In this document: positions 17,936 through 26,911 of the stretch, piece after piece
How positions within the stretch are numbered: the stretch's first letter is position 1
Layout: each line of letters begins with the position of its first letter
Assembly (NCBI RefSeq): GCF_016888445.1
Contig: NZ_JAFEKF010000001.1
Location: forward strand, 558,001 to 622,000
Direction of reading: 5' to 3'
Source: Marinomonas ostreistagni
Lineage (GTDB): Bacteria; Pseudomonadota; Gammaproteobacteria; Pseudomonadales; Marinomonadaceae
Length of the DNA: 64,000 nucleotides
Notes under the pieces: generated by a model
Database searches by the model: none
What the model saw: the letters and a program-made list of their open reading frames with translations, nothing else
What the model was told of the DNA's origin: nothing
Made by a program: the position numbers and the translations under genes

Positions 17936-18960
17936 GTCTAGAAAAACGCTTTACTGATGCTTGGTATCAGCCTTTTGGTTGGACTTGGGGGCTAGCGCCT
18001 CTGTTACTGTTAAGTAACTCTTACGTAAAGCGTAAACGTCGACAATATTTGCACCACCGCCAAACGCAAAGCTATCAAGCCAGTGTGCCTGTGATTGTCG
18101 TCGGCAATATTTCCGTGGGCGGTACTGGTAAGTCGCCAATGGTGTTAGCCTTGGTTGAGTTGTTAAAGTTGCATGGGTTTTCGCCAGGTATTGTAACGCG
18201 TGGTCATAAGCGTCAGCAGCAAGATGCAGTCTTGGTTACCCCAACTGATGAAGCGCTGGCTGTAGGGGATGAGCCGTTAATGTTGTCGCGCCGGGCGAGC
18301 TGCCCTGTCGCGGTAGCGCCCAAGCGTGTTGAGGCGATTAAGCTACTTGAGAATACTCAGCAAGTCGATGTCATCATCAGTGACGATGGCCTGCAGCATT
18401 ACGCCATGGATCGAGATATCGAAATCGTGATGGTGGATGCGCAGCGCGGCTTAGGCAATCGACAGTTATTACCCGTCGGGCCGTTACGTGAACCAGCTGA
18501 ACGGCTTGAAGAAGTGGATTTTGCCTTTGCCATTGGTGAACAATTTCCGCTGAAGCTAGCGACGCCGAGCTTTTGTGCGCCGTTGGAGTTAAGCGAGCTG
18601 CGTAAGGTGGCTGATTCACAGCAAACTATGCCACTGCAGATCTTGGCGCAACCTTCATGGCAAGTTGTCGCGGGTATCGGTAATCCCCAGCGTTTTCTGC
18701 AGTCGCTTAAGCAGCATGGCTTGAGTCCAGATGCTGAACAGCTTTTATATTCAGATCATCATGATTACACCAGATCAGATCTAAGTGACGCTAAGCGTGT
18801 GGTGATGACGGAAAAAGATGCGGTTAAAGTTGAGGCGTTTGCTAAGCCAGAAGATGATTGGTGGTTTGTGGCGGCTAAACTTCCGTTGCCAGACAGTTTT
18901 ACTGCCCCACTGATTGAAAAATTACACACTATTGTGAAGAAGAAACAAGCATATGAATAA
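17932..18960 (+). CDS. lpxK: LpxK, tetraacyldisaccharide 4'-kinase
   Basis: LpxK phosphorylates the 4' position of the lipid A precursor at the inner-membrane face. The 342-residue protein has an N-terminal membrane-associated helix, the P-loop [13 protein letters not shown] near residue 60, and the motifs [10 protein letters not shown] and [18 protein letters not shown]. It starts at GTG 17932, overlapping the exbD stop by four bases, and overlaps the next gene by eight. The msbA gene that often precedes lpxK is not here. Confidence 0.95.
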   Translation: MSLEKRFTDAWYQPFGWTWGLAPLLLLSNSYVKRKRRQYLHHRQTQSYQASVPVIVVGNISVGGTGKSPMVLALVELLKLHGFSPGIVTRGHKRQQQDAVLVTPTDEALAVGDEPLMLSRRASCPVAVAPKRVEAIKLLENTQQVDVIISDDGLQHYAMDRDIEIVMVDAQRGLGNRQLLPVGPLREPAERLEEVDFAFAIGEQFPLKLATPSFCAPLELSELRKVADSQQTMPLQILAQPSWQVVAGIGNPQRFLQSLKQHGLSPDAEQLLYSDHHDYTRSDLSDAKRVVMTEKDAVKVEAFAKPEDDWWFVAAKLPLPDSFTAPLIEKLHTIVKKKQAYE

Positions 18961-19147
18961 AACACTACTAGATATTTTAGTTTGCCCTGTGACTAAAGCA
19001 CCGCTTTCGCTAAACGAAGAAGGTACTGAGTTAATTAGTAAAGTCGGCGGCATGGCTTACCCAGTGCGTGATGGTATTCCGGTTTTGTTGGAGAGTGAGG
19101 CGCGAACTTTGAGTGCCGAAGAGCGTCTTGACGACAGCGCTAAATAA
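18953..19147 (+). CDS. ycaR: YcaR/Trm112-like small zinc-ribbon-type protein (UPF0434)
   Basis: The 64-residue protein is of the Trm112/UPF0434 group: it starts [16 protein letters not shown] and ends with [19 protein letters not shown]. The family is often a partner or stabiliser of other enzymes; the function of the bacterial member is not settled. Only one CPxxKxPL half-motif with a single cysteine is visible, as is common for this subgroup. It normally lies between lpxK and kdsB; here a phosphatase gene follows at once and kdsB is missing. Confidence 0.9.
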   Translation: MNKTLLDILVCPVTKAPLSLNEEGTELISKVGGMAYPVRDGIPVLLESEARTLSAEERLDDSAK

Positions 19148-19603
19148 ATGAAAGTCCTAACCGTTTGTTTAGGTAACATCTGCCGTTCACCTGCAGCGCA
19201 AGGTATTTTGCAACATGTCGCTGATCAGCAAGGTGTTGCTTTAGAGCTTGATTCGGCGGGTACCGCAGCCTACCACATTGGTAAACAGCCTGATAAGCGT
19301 TCCATTAAAGCGCTCAATGAGGTCGGTTTAGATATTACTCATCAGCGTGCTCGACAAGTGGCACAAGACGATTTTGATCAGTTTGATTGGATCTTGGCCA
19401 TGGACAGTGAAAACCTAGCTAATTTAAAACGGCTCAAGCCCGCTAATTGTCGTGCCAAAGTGGTGATGTTTGGTCGTTACCGTGATGGCGTCAATTTTGG
19501 TGAAGTAGACGATCCTTACTATGGTGGCGACTCAGGGTTTGCCAGTATGCGTGAGCAACTGTTTGAAATCGCCGAAGACTTCGTCGCTAACTTAACTAAG
19601 TGA
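19148..19603 (+). CDS. Low-molecular-weight protein tyrosine phosphatase
   Basis: The 151-residue protein carries the catalytic loop CLGNICRSP at its N terminus (nucleophile Cys7, Arg13) and the general-acid motif VDDPYYGG near residue 118, both diagnostic of low-molecular-weight tyrosine phosphatases such as Wzb and PtpA. It starts on the base after the ycaR stop. In Pseudomonas an equivalent gene lies between kdsB and murB. Without a BY-kinase in view, its substrate cannot be named. Confidence 0.93.
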   Translation: MKVLTVCLGNICRSPAAQGILQHVADQQGVALELDSAGTAAYHIGKQPDKRSIKALNEVGLDITHQRARQVAQDDFDQFDWILAMDSENLANLKRLKPANCRAKVVMFGRYRDGVNFGEVDDPYYGGDSGFASMREQLFEIAEDFVANLTK

Positions 19604-19612
19604 ATATTTCAG

Positions 19613-20644
19613 ATGTCTAATCTGCCACAGGAAGTCGAGGTGCAGGCCTCGTTATATTCCTATAATACTTTTCGATTTGACTATAACGCCGAGTATTTAG
19701 CGCGGGTAGAAAGCCGTGAACAGTTGCTTGAGGCGGTGACTTGGGCCAATGATCATAATTTGCCGATCACCTGCCTTGGCGGTGGTAGCAACCTGTTGCT
19801 GCAGGGCAATGTCTCTGGCTTGGTGATTGTTAATCGCCTTCAAGGCTGTCAAATACTTGATCATGCAACGCATGTGTCCGTTCGTTTCGGTGCTGGTATG
19901 AACTGGCATGAGTGCGTGAGCTGGGCTGTTGAACAGGGTCTTTGGGGGATTGAAAATCTAGCCTTGATTCCTGGAACTGCCGGTGCGGCCCCCGTGCAAA
20001 ATATCGGCGCCTATGGGGTTGAAATTAAAGATGTGCTCGAGTCAGTCACGGCGCTAGACCGTGAGACGGGAGAGTTTGTGACGATTTTGGCGCATGAGTG
20101 TGGTTTTGATTATCGCGAGTCACACTTCAAGCATGCTTGGAAAGAGCGTTACATTATTGTTGATATCTGTTTACGCCTGACGAAAGAGGGTCAGCCAAAG
20201 CTTGCCTATGGTGGTCTTAATAAATTTTTATCGCAAAATGCTTCCATTTCCGAGGTGTTTGATACGGTTTGTCAGGTGCGACAATCCAAGTTGCCCAATC
20301 CTGATGTTTTGGCAAATGCCGGCAGCTTTTTCAAAAATCCGATTGTTACTGCGACGCAGTACGCTGAACTCAAGCAACGATTCCCAGATTTAGTGGCGTT
20401 TGCTCATGGTGATGGCTGGAAGTTGGCGGCCGGCTGGCTCAACGATAAAGCCGGCTGGAAAGGGCATCGCCAAGGTAATGTTGGTGTGTATGACAAGCAG
20501 GCCTTGGTATTAGTGAACTACGCAGACCGACGCGCGGATGGTTTATGTCAGCTCGAAGCAGATATCAAGCAGAGTATTTACGCCACCTTTGGTGTGTCAT
20601 TAGAGCGTGAGCCTGTGCTGCTAGGAGCACCTTCGTGTCAGTAA
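19613..20644 (+). CDS. murB: MurB, UDP-N-acetylenolpyruvoylglucosamine reductase
   Basis: MurB reduces the enolpyruvyl group to make UDP-MurNAc, with FAD and NADPH. The 343-residue protein is a type I MurB: it opens with NTFRFDYNAEYLARVESREQL, has the FAD motif CLGGGSNLLL, the loop PGTAGAAPVQNIGAYGVEI, and the catalytic serine motif NAGSFFKNP. Length equals that of the E. coli enzyme. Its stop overlaps the murI start by 10 bases. Confidence 0.96.
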   Translation: MSNLPQEVEVQASLYSYNTFRFDYNAEYLARVESREQLLEAVTWANDHNLPITCLGGGSNLLLQGNVSGLVIVNRLQGCQILDHATHVSVRFGAGMNWHECVSWAVEQGLWGIENLALIPGTAGAAPVQNIGAYGVEIKDVLESVTALDRETGEFVTILAHECGFDYRESHFKHAWKERYIIVDICLRLTKEGQPKLAYGGLNKFLSQNASISEVFDTVCQVRQSKLPNPDVLANAGSFFKNPIVTATQYAELKQRFPDLVAFAHGDGWKLAAGWLNDKAGWKGHRQGNVGVYDKQALVLVNYADRRADGLCQLEADIKQSIYATFGVSLEREPVLLGAPSCQ

Positions 20645-21423
20645 AAATTGGCATTATGGATTCTGGGGCGGGAGGGCTTAGTATCTTACGTTCGATCCAT
20701 CAGGCGCTTCCGCATGCCGATCTTCTGTATGTGGCGGATCAAGCCTACGCACCTTATGGCGATTTAACCCCAAGCACCATACAGCAGCGTTTGGTGGCGA
20801 TTGGTCAATTCTTTATGGCACAAGGTTGTCAAATGATGGTGGTCGCATGTAATACGGCCACCGTGGCAGGTATCCAGTACTTACGCGAACACCTAACGAT
20901 ACCTGTGGTTGGTGTTGAGCCGGCGGTGAAACCTGCTTGCAGTGTGAGTCAACGTAAGCGTGTAACCGTTTTGGCGACACCGACCACTGCTCAAAGCGCG
21001 CGCTTGATTGATTTAATAGACACATGGCGCGCAGACAGTGAAGTGGCCATTGTAGCCAGTGCTTGCTTAGCGTCTCTGATCGATCAAATGCCAATGTCAG
21101 AGGCGAGTCTTGAGCAAGAAGTGCAGGCTATCTGTGCGGGCGTGTTAGCGCATGAGTCTGATGCGCTGGTGTTAGCTTGTACGCACTATCCTTTGATTGT
21201 TGAGGCGTTTGTTAGGCGGCTACCAGGCGTTAACATTGTCGAGCCCAGCAAAGGTGTGACGGCTCAGGTGCTTAGATTATTGCAGGCCCAAGGTGAGCCA
21301 TGTTTGTCAGCGGATCGGTTAGGTAGCTTGAGTTTACTGTCGACCGGGTCTAAAGAGGCGCAGGTTGCTTTAGCTTACTGGGCTGATGGTCTTGCAAAAG
21401 AAGTGGAGTCCATTTCGGTCTGA
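20635..21423 (+). CDS. murI: MurI, glutamate racemase
   Basis: MurI supplies D-glutamate for peptidoglycan. The 262-residue protein contains the two catalytic cysteine motifs, VVACNTATVAG and LACTHYPL, and the N-terminal IMDSGAGGLSIL. It starts with GTG at 20635 inside the end of murB, so translation is probably coupled. A bidirectional terminator follows, separating it from the convergent rne gene. Confidence 0.95.
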   Translation: MSVKIGIMDSGAGGLSILRSIHQALPHADLLYVADQAYAPYGDLTPSTIQQRLVAIGQFFMAQGCQMMVVACNTATVAGIQYLREHLTIPVVGVEPAVKPACSVSQRKRVTVLATPTTAQSARLIDLIDTWRADSEVAIVASACLASLIDQMPMSEASLEQEVQAICAGVLAHESDALVLACTHYPLIVEAFVRRLPGVNIVEPSKGVTAQVLRLLQAQGEPCLSADRLGSLSLLSTGSKEAQVALAYWADGLAKEVESISV

Positions 21424-21447
21424 GCTAAATAGGACGAACAGTAGGTA

Positions 21448-21480
21448 TAAAAAAGCCAACCTTATAGGTTGGCTTTTTTT
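21448..21480. terminator. Bidirectional terminator between murI and rne
   Basis: AAAGCCAACC and GGTTGGCTTT pair around the loop TTATA (21452-21476), flanked by runs of A and T on the two sides, so it can end transcription from both convergent genes. Confidence 0.88.
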
Positions 21481-21534
21481 GTGTCATCTGAGGTTAGAAC
21501 ATTAGGGAGGAGTGGGCTCCTCCCTAGGTCTAAT

Positions 21535-24500
21535 TTACTCAGATGCGGCTTCTGTTTGCTCTTTATCAGAGCCTGATGTATCCGCTTCGCGCACTAGGCG
21601 AGGGTCATTTTTGACGCGACCAGAACGACGCTGACGGCGCTCTTGTGCGGCTTGCTCGCGTTTTGCCATCAGTTCTTGCTTAGCTTTCTCTTGTTGCTCA
21701 ATCAAGGCTTGCGGCAATTGTACGGCTGCTTTGCTGCTGTCGGCTGGTTTGGCCTTGCTGCGGCCGCGTGCTACACGAGGCTGACGCACTTTACGCTCTG
21801 GCTCAGACGTAGTTGACACATGGTCAGCTGTGGTCGGCTCAGATGGTGCCGCAATACTGTCATCAGTTCCCTGATCAACCACTGGTTCTGTCGTAACAGT
21901 TGCTTCAGGTTCGCTTGAGGCAGGTGCTTGATGCGTCTTAGCTGGAGTCTCGTCCGACGACTCAGGCTTCACAGCAGTTTCAGTAACAGAATTTTCTGAT
22001 ACTGAGTCACTTGCTTGTGTGCTTGCTGCCTCATCTGACGCCTCTGCTTCAGTAGAAGTTTCAGTCTCAGAGTGATTTGGCTCTGGTTTGATTTCAGTTG
22101 TTTCGGCAGTTTCTGAAGAGGCAGATGCCGATTCAGAGTCTGATTTCTCACTTTCTTCTACGCGGTCAGTAGTTTGCTCAGCTTGAGCGTCATCACTGTT
22201 TGCTGGTGTCTCACTTAGACTCGCTTTAACCGACATTTTCGGTTTCTCAGCTTTTTCTTGTGTGCTATCAGCTTGCTCTGGAGCAGACTGTTCTTCACTA
22301 GCTGTTTTACTGCTGCTTGGCTCAGTCTGAGTATCAGACGTTGTGTCAGTGTCAGCGGTTTCAACAGCTGGGCTTTCAGAGGCTTGCTGTGCAGCTTTCT
22401 TGGCTTCAGGCGTTGACTCAGTGGTCTGCTGCGCAGCGTCAGTAGAAGCGCTAGTCGCGGCTGTCTCAGTTGCGCTTGATGCAGGTGCTTGCTCAGGCTT
22501 TGCAGAAGTGTTGTCAGTTGATGCTGTCTCTACTTCATTGTTGCCTTTATTGTCGTCTTGCTTGTTGTTGCTACGACGTGAGCGGCGTGAGCGACGTGGC
22601 TTGCGTTCACCTGTGTTGGCATCAATTGGATTCGCGTCATTTGCTTCTTGCTCGGCTTTGGCAGCTTGTTCTTGTGCTGCTTGTGCCTCAGCTTCAGCGG
22701 CTTGCTGTTGTTGAGCAAGTTCAGCTTCATCCTTCAGTTTGCCGTTACGGCGTTTATTGTCGTTACGGTCACGCTGACGCTCTTTGACTTCTGGCTCTTC
22801 ACGGCGAGGTTTTACCTTCGGCGCGTTGTTGCCTTTAGCCTGACCTGACTCGTCTTGCTGTGACTTGTTGTCACGTTGCTTGTTGCGAGTTGGTTTGTCT
22901 TTATTAGCATTGTTGTTGCTAGCGTTGGCAGACTTTTGATTCGACTCTTTATTTGCGTTGTCTTGGTTCGCTTTAGGCTGGCTTTGTGCTTCCGCTTGAG
23001 CGCGACGTGACTGACGCGTCGATTTCGGCTTCTGCTTGTCGCCTTGTGCTTGGTTAGTGCGCTCAGAGTTTTGGTTCTGGTCTTTGTTCTGGTTTGAACG
23101 TGACTCAGACTGCTCTTTGTTTTGCGGTTTCGCTGGGCGACGGTTGCGTTGATTGCGATTCGGTTTTTTATCACCTTGGCGCTGGCTGTTGCTAGTCGCT
23201 GATTTTTGGCTGTCTGGTGTCGTGGCTGGTGCGGTTTCAGCCGTTTCGTTGCTGCCAAAGAGAGCATTCAACAGGCGTTTGAATAGGCCAGGCTTTTTCT
23301 CTGTTGCTTTTGGTGCTTCGACTTCGCTTGGTGCCGGCGCTGGAGACGCTGGAGCGATACTGGTAACGGCCGCTTGCGGACGTGCTTTTTCACCGGCCTG
23401 ACGTGGCTCGTAAGGTGGCTGCTCTGGTGCGTCCACTAGATCGTAGCTGCTGTCATCTTGTTCGATCACGGCGTTGTCATCACGAATGCGCTCAACACTG
23501 AAGTGTGGCGTTTCCATGTGTGGGTTAGGTACCAAGATGATGTGTACGTGATTACGTTTTTCGATCTTAGCAATATTGGTGCGCTTTTCGTTTAGTAGGA
23601 AGGTTGCAACAGACACGGGTAAGATAGCGCGAATTTGCGCGGTGCGTTCTTTAGCGCATTCTTCTTCGATCAAACGTAGTACGGATAGGGCAAGCGATTC
23701 GACATCACGAATGAACCCTTGGCCATTACAGCGCGGGCAAACAATACCGCTGGTCTCGCCTAGAGAAGGGCGTAGACGCTGGCGCGACATTTCAAGCAAA
23801 CCAAAGCGGGAAATGCGACCAATTTGTACGCGCGCACGATCGGCTTCTAGTGCCGTCTTCATGCGATTTTCCACTTCTTTTTGGTTGCGTACAGGTGTCA
23901 TGTCGATGAAGTCGATAACAACTAGGCCGCCGATATCACGTAGGCGCAATTGACGAGCGATTTCGTCTGCTGCTTCTAGGTTGGTCTGTAGTGCAGTTTC
24001 TTCGATGTCGCCGCCTTTGGTGGCGCGCGCCGAGTTGATGTCGATAGAAACCAGTGCTTCGGTTGGGTCGATTACGATCGAGCCGCCAGATGGTAGGCGA
24101 ACCTCACGCTGGAACGCTGTCTCGATTTGTGTCTCGATCTGGAAGCGGTTAAATAGCGGAGTTGGTTCAGTGTATAGTTTGATGCGGTTCTTAAAGTGCG
24201 GCATCACCTGCATGACGAAGTTTAGTGCGTCTTGGTAAACGTTCTTTTCGTCGATCAAGACTTCACCGATATCATCGCGTAGATAGTCACGAATCGCGCG
24301 GATAACGATGTTGCTCTCTTGGTAAATCAAGAATGGGGCTGGACGTTCTGCAGCCGCCTTAGTGATCGAGTCCCAAAGTGTTTGTAGGTAGTCTAAGTCC
24401 CACTGTAACTCTTCCGTTGAGCGACCCACACCTGCGGTGCGAACAATAAGGCCACCGTTGTCAGGCACTTCAAGACCGGACATGGCTTCTTTTAACTGGG

Positions 24501-24945
24501 TGCGATCATCGCCGTCGATACGACGAGAAATGCCACCTGCACGTGGATTGTTTGGCATCAAGACTAGGTAGCGACCGGCTAAGCTGACAAATGTTGTTAA
24601 CGCCGCACCTTTGTTGCCACGCTCTTCTTTGTCGACTTGGACAATGACTTCTTGGCCTTCGGTCAGTACGTCTTTGATGTTAAGGCGGCCGTCGTGGTTA
24701 CCTTTTTTAGAAAAATACGTCTTGGAGATTTCTTTAAGAGGGAGGAAACCGTGACGCTCAGCGCCGTAGTCCACAAACGCAGCCTCTAGGCTAGGCTCGA
24801 TACGTGTGATTTTACCTTTGTAGATGTTCGCTTTCTTTTGTTCACGCGAACCCGATTCGATATCAAGATCATACAGACGCTGCCCATCCACTAGTGCAAC
24901 GCGCAACTCTTCTTGTTGAGTTGCGTTTATTAGCATTCTAATCAT
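21535..24945 (-). CDS. rne: RNase E, endoribonuclease and degradosome scaffold
   Basis: RNase E initiates decay and processing of most RNAs. The 1136-residue protein starts [21 protein letters not shown], almost as in E. coli. The catalytic half (about residues 1-515) includes the S1 domain, the metal-binding region with [11 protein letters not shown], and the zinc-link CPRCNGQG. The remaining 620 residues are low-complexity, rich in Q, N, K, E, S, T and A, with arginine-rich patches ([14 protein letters not shown]) expected to bind RNA. This half is longer than in E. coli. A long untranslated leader precedes the gene. Confidence 0.96.
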   Translation of the reverse strand: MIRMLINATQQEELRVALVDGQRLYDLDIESGSREQKKANIYKGKITRIEPSLEAAFVDYGAERHGFLPLKEISKTYFSKKGNHDGRLNIKDVLTEGQEVIVQVDKEERGNKGAALTTFVSLAGRYLVLMPNNPRAGGISRRIDGDDRTQLKEAMSGLEVPDNGGLIVRTAGVGRSTEELQWDLDYLQTLWDSITKAAAERPAPFLIYQESNIVIRAIRDYLRDDIGEVLIDEKNVYQDALNFVMQVMPHFKNRIKLYTEPTPLFNRFQIETQIETAFQREVRLPSGGSIVIDPTEALVSIDINSARATKGGDIEETALQTNLEAADEIARQLRLRDIGGLVVIDFIDMTPVRNQKEVENRMKTALEADRARVQIGRISRFGLLEMSRQRLRPSLGETSGIVCPRCNGQGFIRDVESLALSVLRLIEEECAKERTAQIRAILPVSVATFLLNEKRTNIAKIEKRNHVHIILVPNPHMETPHFSVERIRDDNAVIEQDDSSYDLVDAPEQPPYEPRQAGEKARPQAAVTSIAPASPAPAPSEVEAPKATEKKPGLFKRLLNALFGSNETAETAPATTPDSQKSATSNSQRQGDKKPNRNQRNRRPAKPQNKEQSESRSNQNKDQNQNSERTNQAQGDKQKPKSTRQSRRAQAEAQSQPKANQDNANKESNQKSANASNNNANKDKPTRNKQRDNKSQQDESGQAKGNNAPKVKPRREEPEVKERQRDRNDNKRRNGKLKDEAELAQQQQAAEAEAQAAQEQAAKAEQEANDANPIDANTGERKPRRSRRSRRSNNKQDDNKGNNEVETASTDNTSAKPEQAPASSATETAATSASTDAAQQTTESTPEAKKAAQQASESPAVETADTDTTSDTQTEPSSSKTASEEQSAPEQADSTQEKAEKPKMSVKASLSETPANSDDAQAEQTTDRVEESEKSDSESASASSETAETTEIKPEPNHSETETSTEAEASDEAASTQASDSVSENSVTETAVKPESSDETPAKTHQAPASSEPEATVTTEPVVDQGTDDSIAAPSEPTTADHVSTTSEPERKVRQPRVARGRSKAKPADSSKAAVQLPQALIEQQEKAKQELMAKREQAAQERRQRRSGRVKNDPRLVREADTSGSDKEQTEAASE

Positions 24946-25197
24946 TAATAGTGACTCTATTAGCTGAGTCAGTGAACGTTAAGTTCATGAGATGTAAGGC
25001 TATTTTTGAATAGTGCCCCAAAGCTTCGCACAATTTATAGGCACGCCAGACGGTTTTTGAGTGTCATGACGTAGCTCTTTTCGGTGTTGATATCTTGCGT
25101 GTATCAAATATTTTTCAACATGAAAGGTGCGAATCTTGAACGCTAATTCAATGGTAAACTGTACACCCATGAACCGGATCACTGATTCATGCGGTTT

Positions 25198-25224
25198 ATT
25201 ATATAAAATTTAACTGTTTGTCAG
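25198..25224 (-). promoter_or_regulatory. Candidate rne promoter
   Basis: On the minus strand a perfect TATAAT (25203-25198) is preceded by CTGACA (25224-25219) with a rather short 15-base spacer. It would give an rne leader of about 245 bases. The spacer is not ideal, so the call is tentative. Confidence 0.4.
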
Positions 25225-25250
25225 AGGTAAGAAAGGACCAAAGTGTCGCT

Positions 25251-25278
25251 TTGGTAATGGCTTTTCATTCGTTACAAT
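25251..25278 (+). promoter_or_regulatory. Candidate rluC promoter
   Basis: TTGGTA (25251-25256) and TACAAT (25273-25278) are 16 bases apart. The -35 box overlaps the right arm of the palindrome ACCAAAG/CTTTGGT at 25237-25255, which could be an operator. The first rluC codon lies about 90 bases further. Confidence 0.45.
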
Positions 25279-25372
25279 AACTTCTTCGAGGCTTTTTGTT
25301 GCCTCTTACCCTCTGCGGATTTGAATATAACAGTAAAATCTAAGTGCTTCAATTACATAGGAAACCAATCTT

Positions 25373-26341
25373 TTGACGGCGAGTGAAAATAATACGGCAT
25401 CAGAGCGCCCACAAGTGCGCTTCGTCACCATTGACGAGAATAATGATGGTCAACGCATCGATAATTTTTTGGTGACTTTTTTAAAGGGTGTGCCGAAGGG
25501 GAAGATTTACAACCTGCTACGTAAAGGTGAGATTCGCGTTAATAAAAAGCGCACCAAGCCTGATTATCGCTTGGCAGCAGAGGATGTAGTACGTATCGCG
25601 CCGATCGTAGTCGCAGAGCCGAATGACAAGCCGATGGTGGCAGAAGGGCTCAAGCGTGAGATTGAAGGTCGTATTGTCTTTGAAGACAAGGGGCTGATGG
25701 TAATTAATAAGCCTTCCGGCTTGGCGGTACATGGCGGTAGCGGTTTAAGCTTTGGTCTGGTAGAAGTGGTGCGCCAAATGCGTCCCCAAGAAAAGTTTAT
25801 TGAGCTGGTGCATCGATTGGATCGCGATACCTCTGGTTTGATTATGATTGCCAAAAAGCGCAGCGTGTTAAAAATGCTGCATGCGGCATTGCGCGATAAA
25901 GATGGCGTGCAAAAGACCTATAATGCCTTGGTGTTAGGGGCTTGGCCAAAACGTAAATTGCAAGTTAACGCACCGCTATTAAAGAATGAACTCAAGTCAG
26001 GTGAGCGTGTGGTTAAAGTCCACGCAGATGGCAAAGAGTCGTTGACGCGCTTTAAAGTGTTGCGCTGGTTTGATGGCTACTCGTTAATTGAGTGTGAGCC
26101 TGTCACTGGTCGTACGCACCAGATTCGTGTTCATACGCAGTTTGCTGGCTACCCGATTGTGGGTGATGACAAATATACGCCTAATGAGGCCAATGCCACG
26201 GCTAAGCAATTAGGCTTTAAGCGCCTTTGTCTGCATGCTGCTAGGCTTGAAATTCAATATAACGATGAGCTCTTAGTGTTAGAAGCGCCGTTAGATGAAG
26301 ATTGGCAAACGGCTATGAGCGCGTTGCCAACTAAATACTGA
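25373..26341 (+). CDS. rluC: RluC, 23S rRNA pseudouridine synthase
   Basis: RluC isomerises uridines 955, 2504 and 2580 of 23S rRNA in E. coli. The 322-residue protein has an N-terminal S4 RNA-binding domain (about 25-90, with RIDNFLVTFLKGVPKGKIYNL) and a catalytic domain with HRLDRDTSGLIMIAKK, where the second aspartate is catalytic, and the conserved GRTHQIRVHTQFAGYPIVGD. No ATG lies near the N terminus, and the frame starts at TTG 25373 after TAGGAAAC, so I accept a TTG start. Divergence from rne is conserved in many relatives. Confidence 0.94.
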   Translation: MTASENNTASERPQVRFVTIDENNDGQRIDNFLVTFLKGVPKGKIYNLLRKGEIRVNKKRTKPDYRLAAEDVVRIAPIVVAEPNDKPMVAEGLKREIEGRIVFEDKGLMVINKPSGLAVHGGSGLSFGLVEVVRQMRPQEKFIELVHRLDRDTSGLIMIAKKRSVLKMLHAALRDKDGVQKTYNALVLGAWPKRKLQVNAPLLKNELKSGERVVKVHADGKESLTRFKVLRWFDGYSLIECEPVTGRTHQIRVHTQFAGYPIVGDDKYTPNEANATAKQLGFKRLCLHAARLEIQYNDELLVLEAPLDEDWQTAMSALPTKY

Positions 26342-26350
26342 TTACTAAAA

Positions 26351-26378
26351 CTAAAAGGGGCTTTGAGCCCCTTTTTTA
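26351..26378. terminator. Bidirectional terminator between rluC and the MaoC gene
   Basis: AAAGGGGC and GCCCCTTT (within 26354-26375) pair around TTTGA, followed by a run of T and preceded by a run of A on the other side. It lies between convergent genes. Confidence 0.85.
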
Positions 26379-26783
26379 TGGCAGCATGATAGTCGCTTCA
26401 CCCGTAACGACTTTTTTGCCTTCTACTGTGCAGACTGTTTCGATCACAGCACGACGGCGGCGCTCGTTTAGCTCTTTAACGGTGACTGTCGTAGTGACCG
26501 TCGCGCCAATGTAAACCGGTGCGCGAAACTTTAGGCTTTGCTCAAGATAAATGCAGCCAGGTCCTGGCAGCTTGGTACCGATTGCTGCAGAAATGAAGCC
26601 AGCGGTTAACATGCCATGGGCAATAGGCTTTTCGAAGCTTGTCGTAGCCGCGAATTCGGCATCAAGGTGGACTGGGTTATTGTCACCAGTAACATCAGCA
26701 AAGGCTTGCACGTCTGCTTGAGTAACCGTTTTAACAATGCTTTCGCTTAAGCCTTCGCTTAAATCTTCAAATTGATAGCTCAC
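26376..26783 (-). CDS. MaoC-like (R)-specific enoyl-CoA hydratase
   Basis: The 135-residue protein has the hot-dog hydratase fold of the MaoC/PhaJ family. The active-site motif DVTGDNNPVHLD supplies the Asp-Asn-His set of the hydratase motif, followed by PIAHGMLTAGF. Such enzymes hydrate trans-2-enoyl-CoA to the (R)-3-hydroxy form, linking beta-oxidation to polyhydroxyalkanoate or lipid synthesis. A GTG at 26783 (product MSYQFEDL) preceded by AAGGA fits best; the frame is open to 26822, but the extra residues do not match the family. No PHA synthase is in this window. Confidence 0.85.
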   Translation of the reverse strand: MSYQFEDLSEGLSESIVKTVTQADVQAFADVTGDNNPVHLDAEFAATTSFEKPIAHGMLTAGFISAAIGTKLPGPGCIYLEQSLKFRAPVYIGATVTTTVTVKELNERRRRAVIETVCTVEGKKVVTGEATIMLP

Positions 26784-26796
26784 AATTAAGTCCTTA

Positions 26797-26823
26797 TTTA
26801 CAAAAATCGCCCTATGGTACACT
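26797..26823 (+). promoter_or_regulatory. Candidate extended -10 promoter for sppA
   Basis: TTTACA (26797-26802) precedes TGG-TACACT (26815-26823) with a 15-base spacer. The TGn element could compensate for the short spacer. Tentative. Confidence 0.3.
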
Positions 26824-26911
26824 CAGGCCGAAGTTTTCTTAAGAGGGGTGGTGCAAAAGTTCGCGCCATGCCATTAAAAGTAGGCATAGATCTAAATGTG
26901 GAGAAGTAAGT

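Larger units (their letters stand above)
24946..25372. promoter_or_regulatory. Divergent rne/rluC intergenic region with long rne leader
   Basis: This is the only gap above 300 bases. It holds no convincing open frame. On the minus strand, about 250 bases separate the candidate rne promoter from the rne start. In E. coli such a leader lets RNase E control its own message; here I only infer a similar role. Within it, AACCG and CGGTT (25172-25196 region) can pair around a loop. On the plus strand lie a candidate rluC promoter and a 7-bp palindrome (25237-25255). Confidence 0.55.

Noticed and set aside
21969-23401. Many open frames on both strands inside the rne tail
   Set aside because: The low-complexity coding sequence of RNase E removes stops in other frames. 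None has family likeness.
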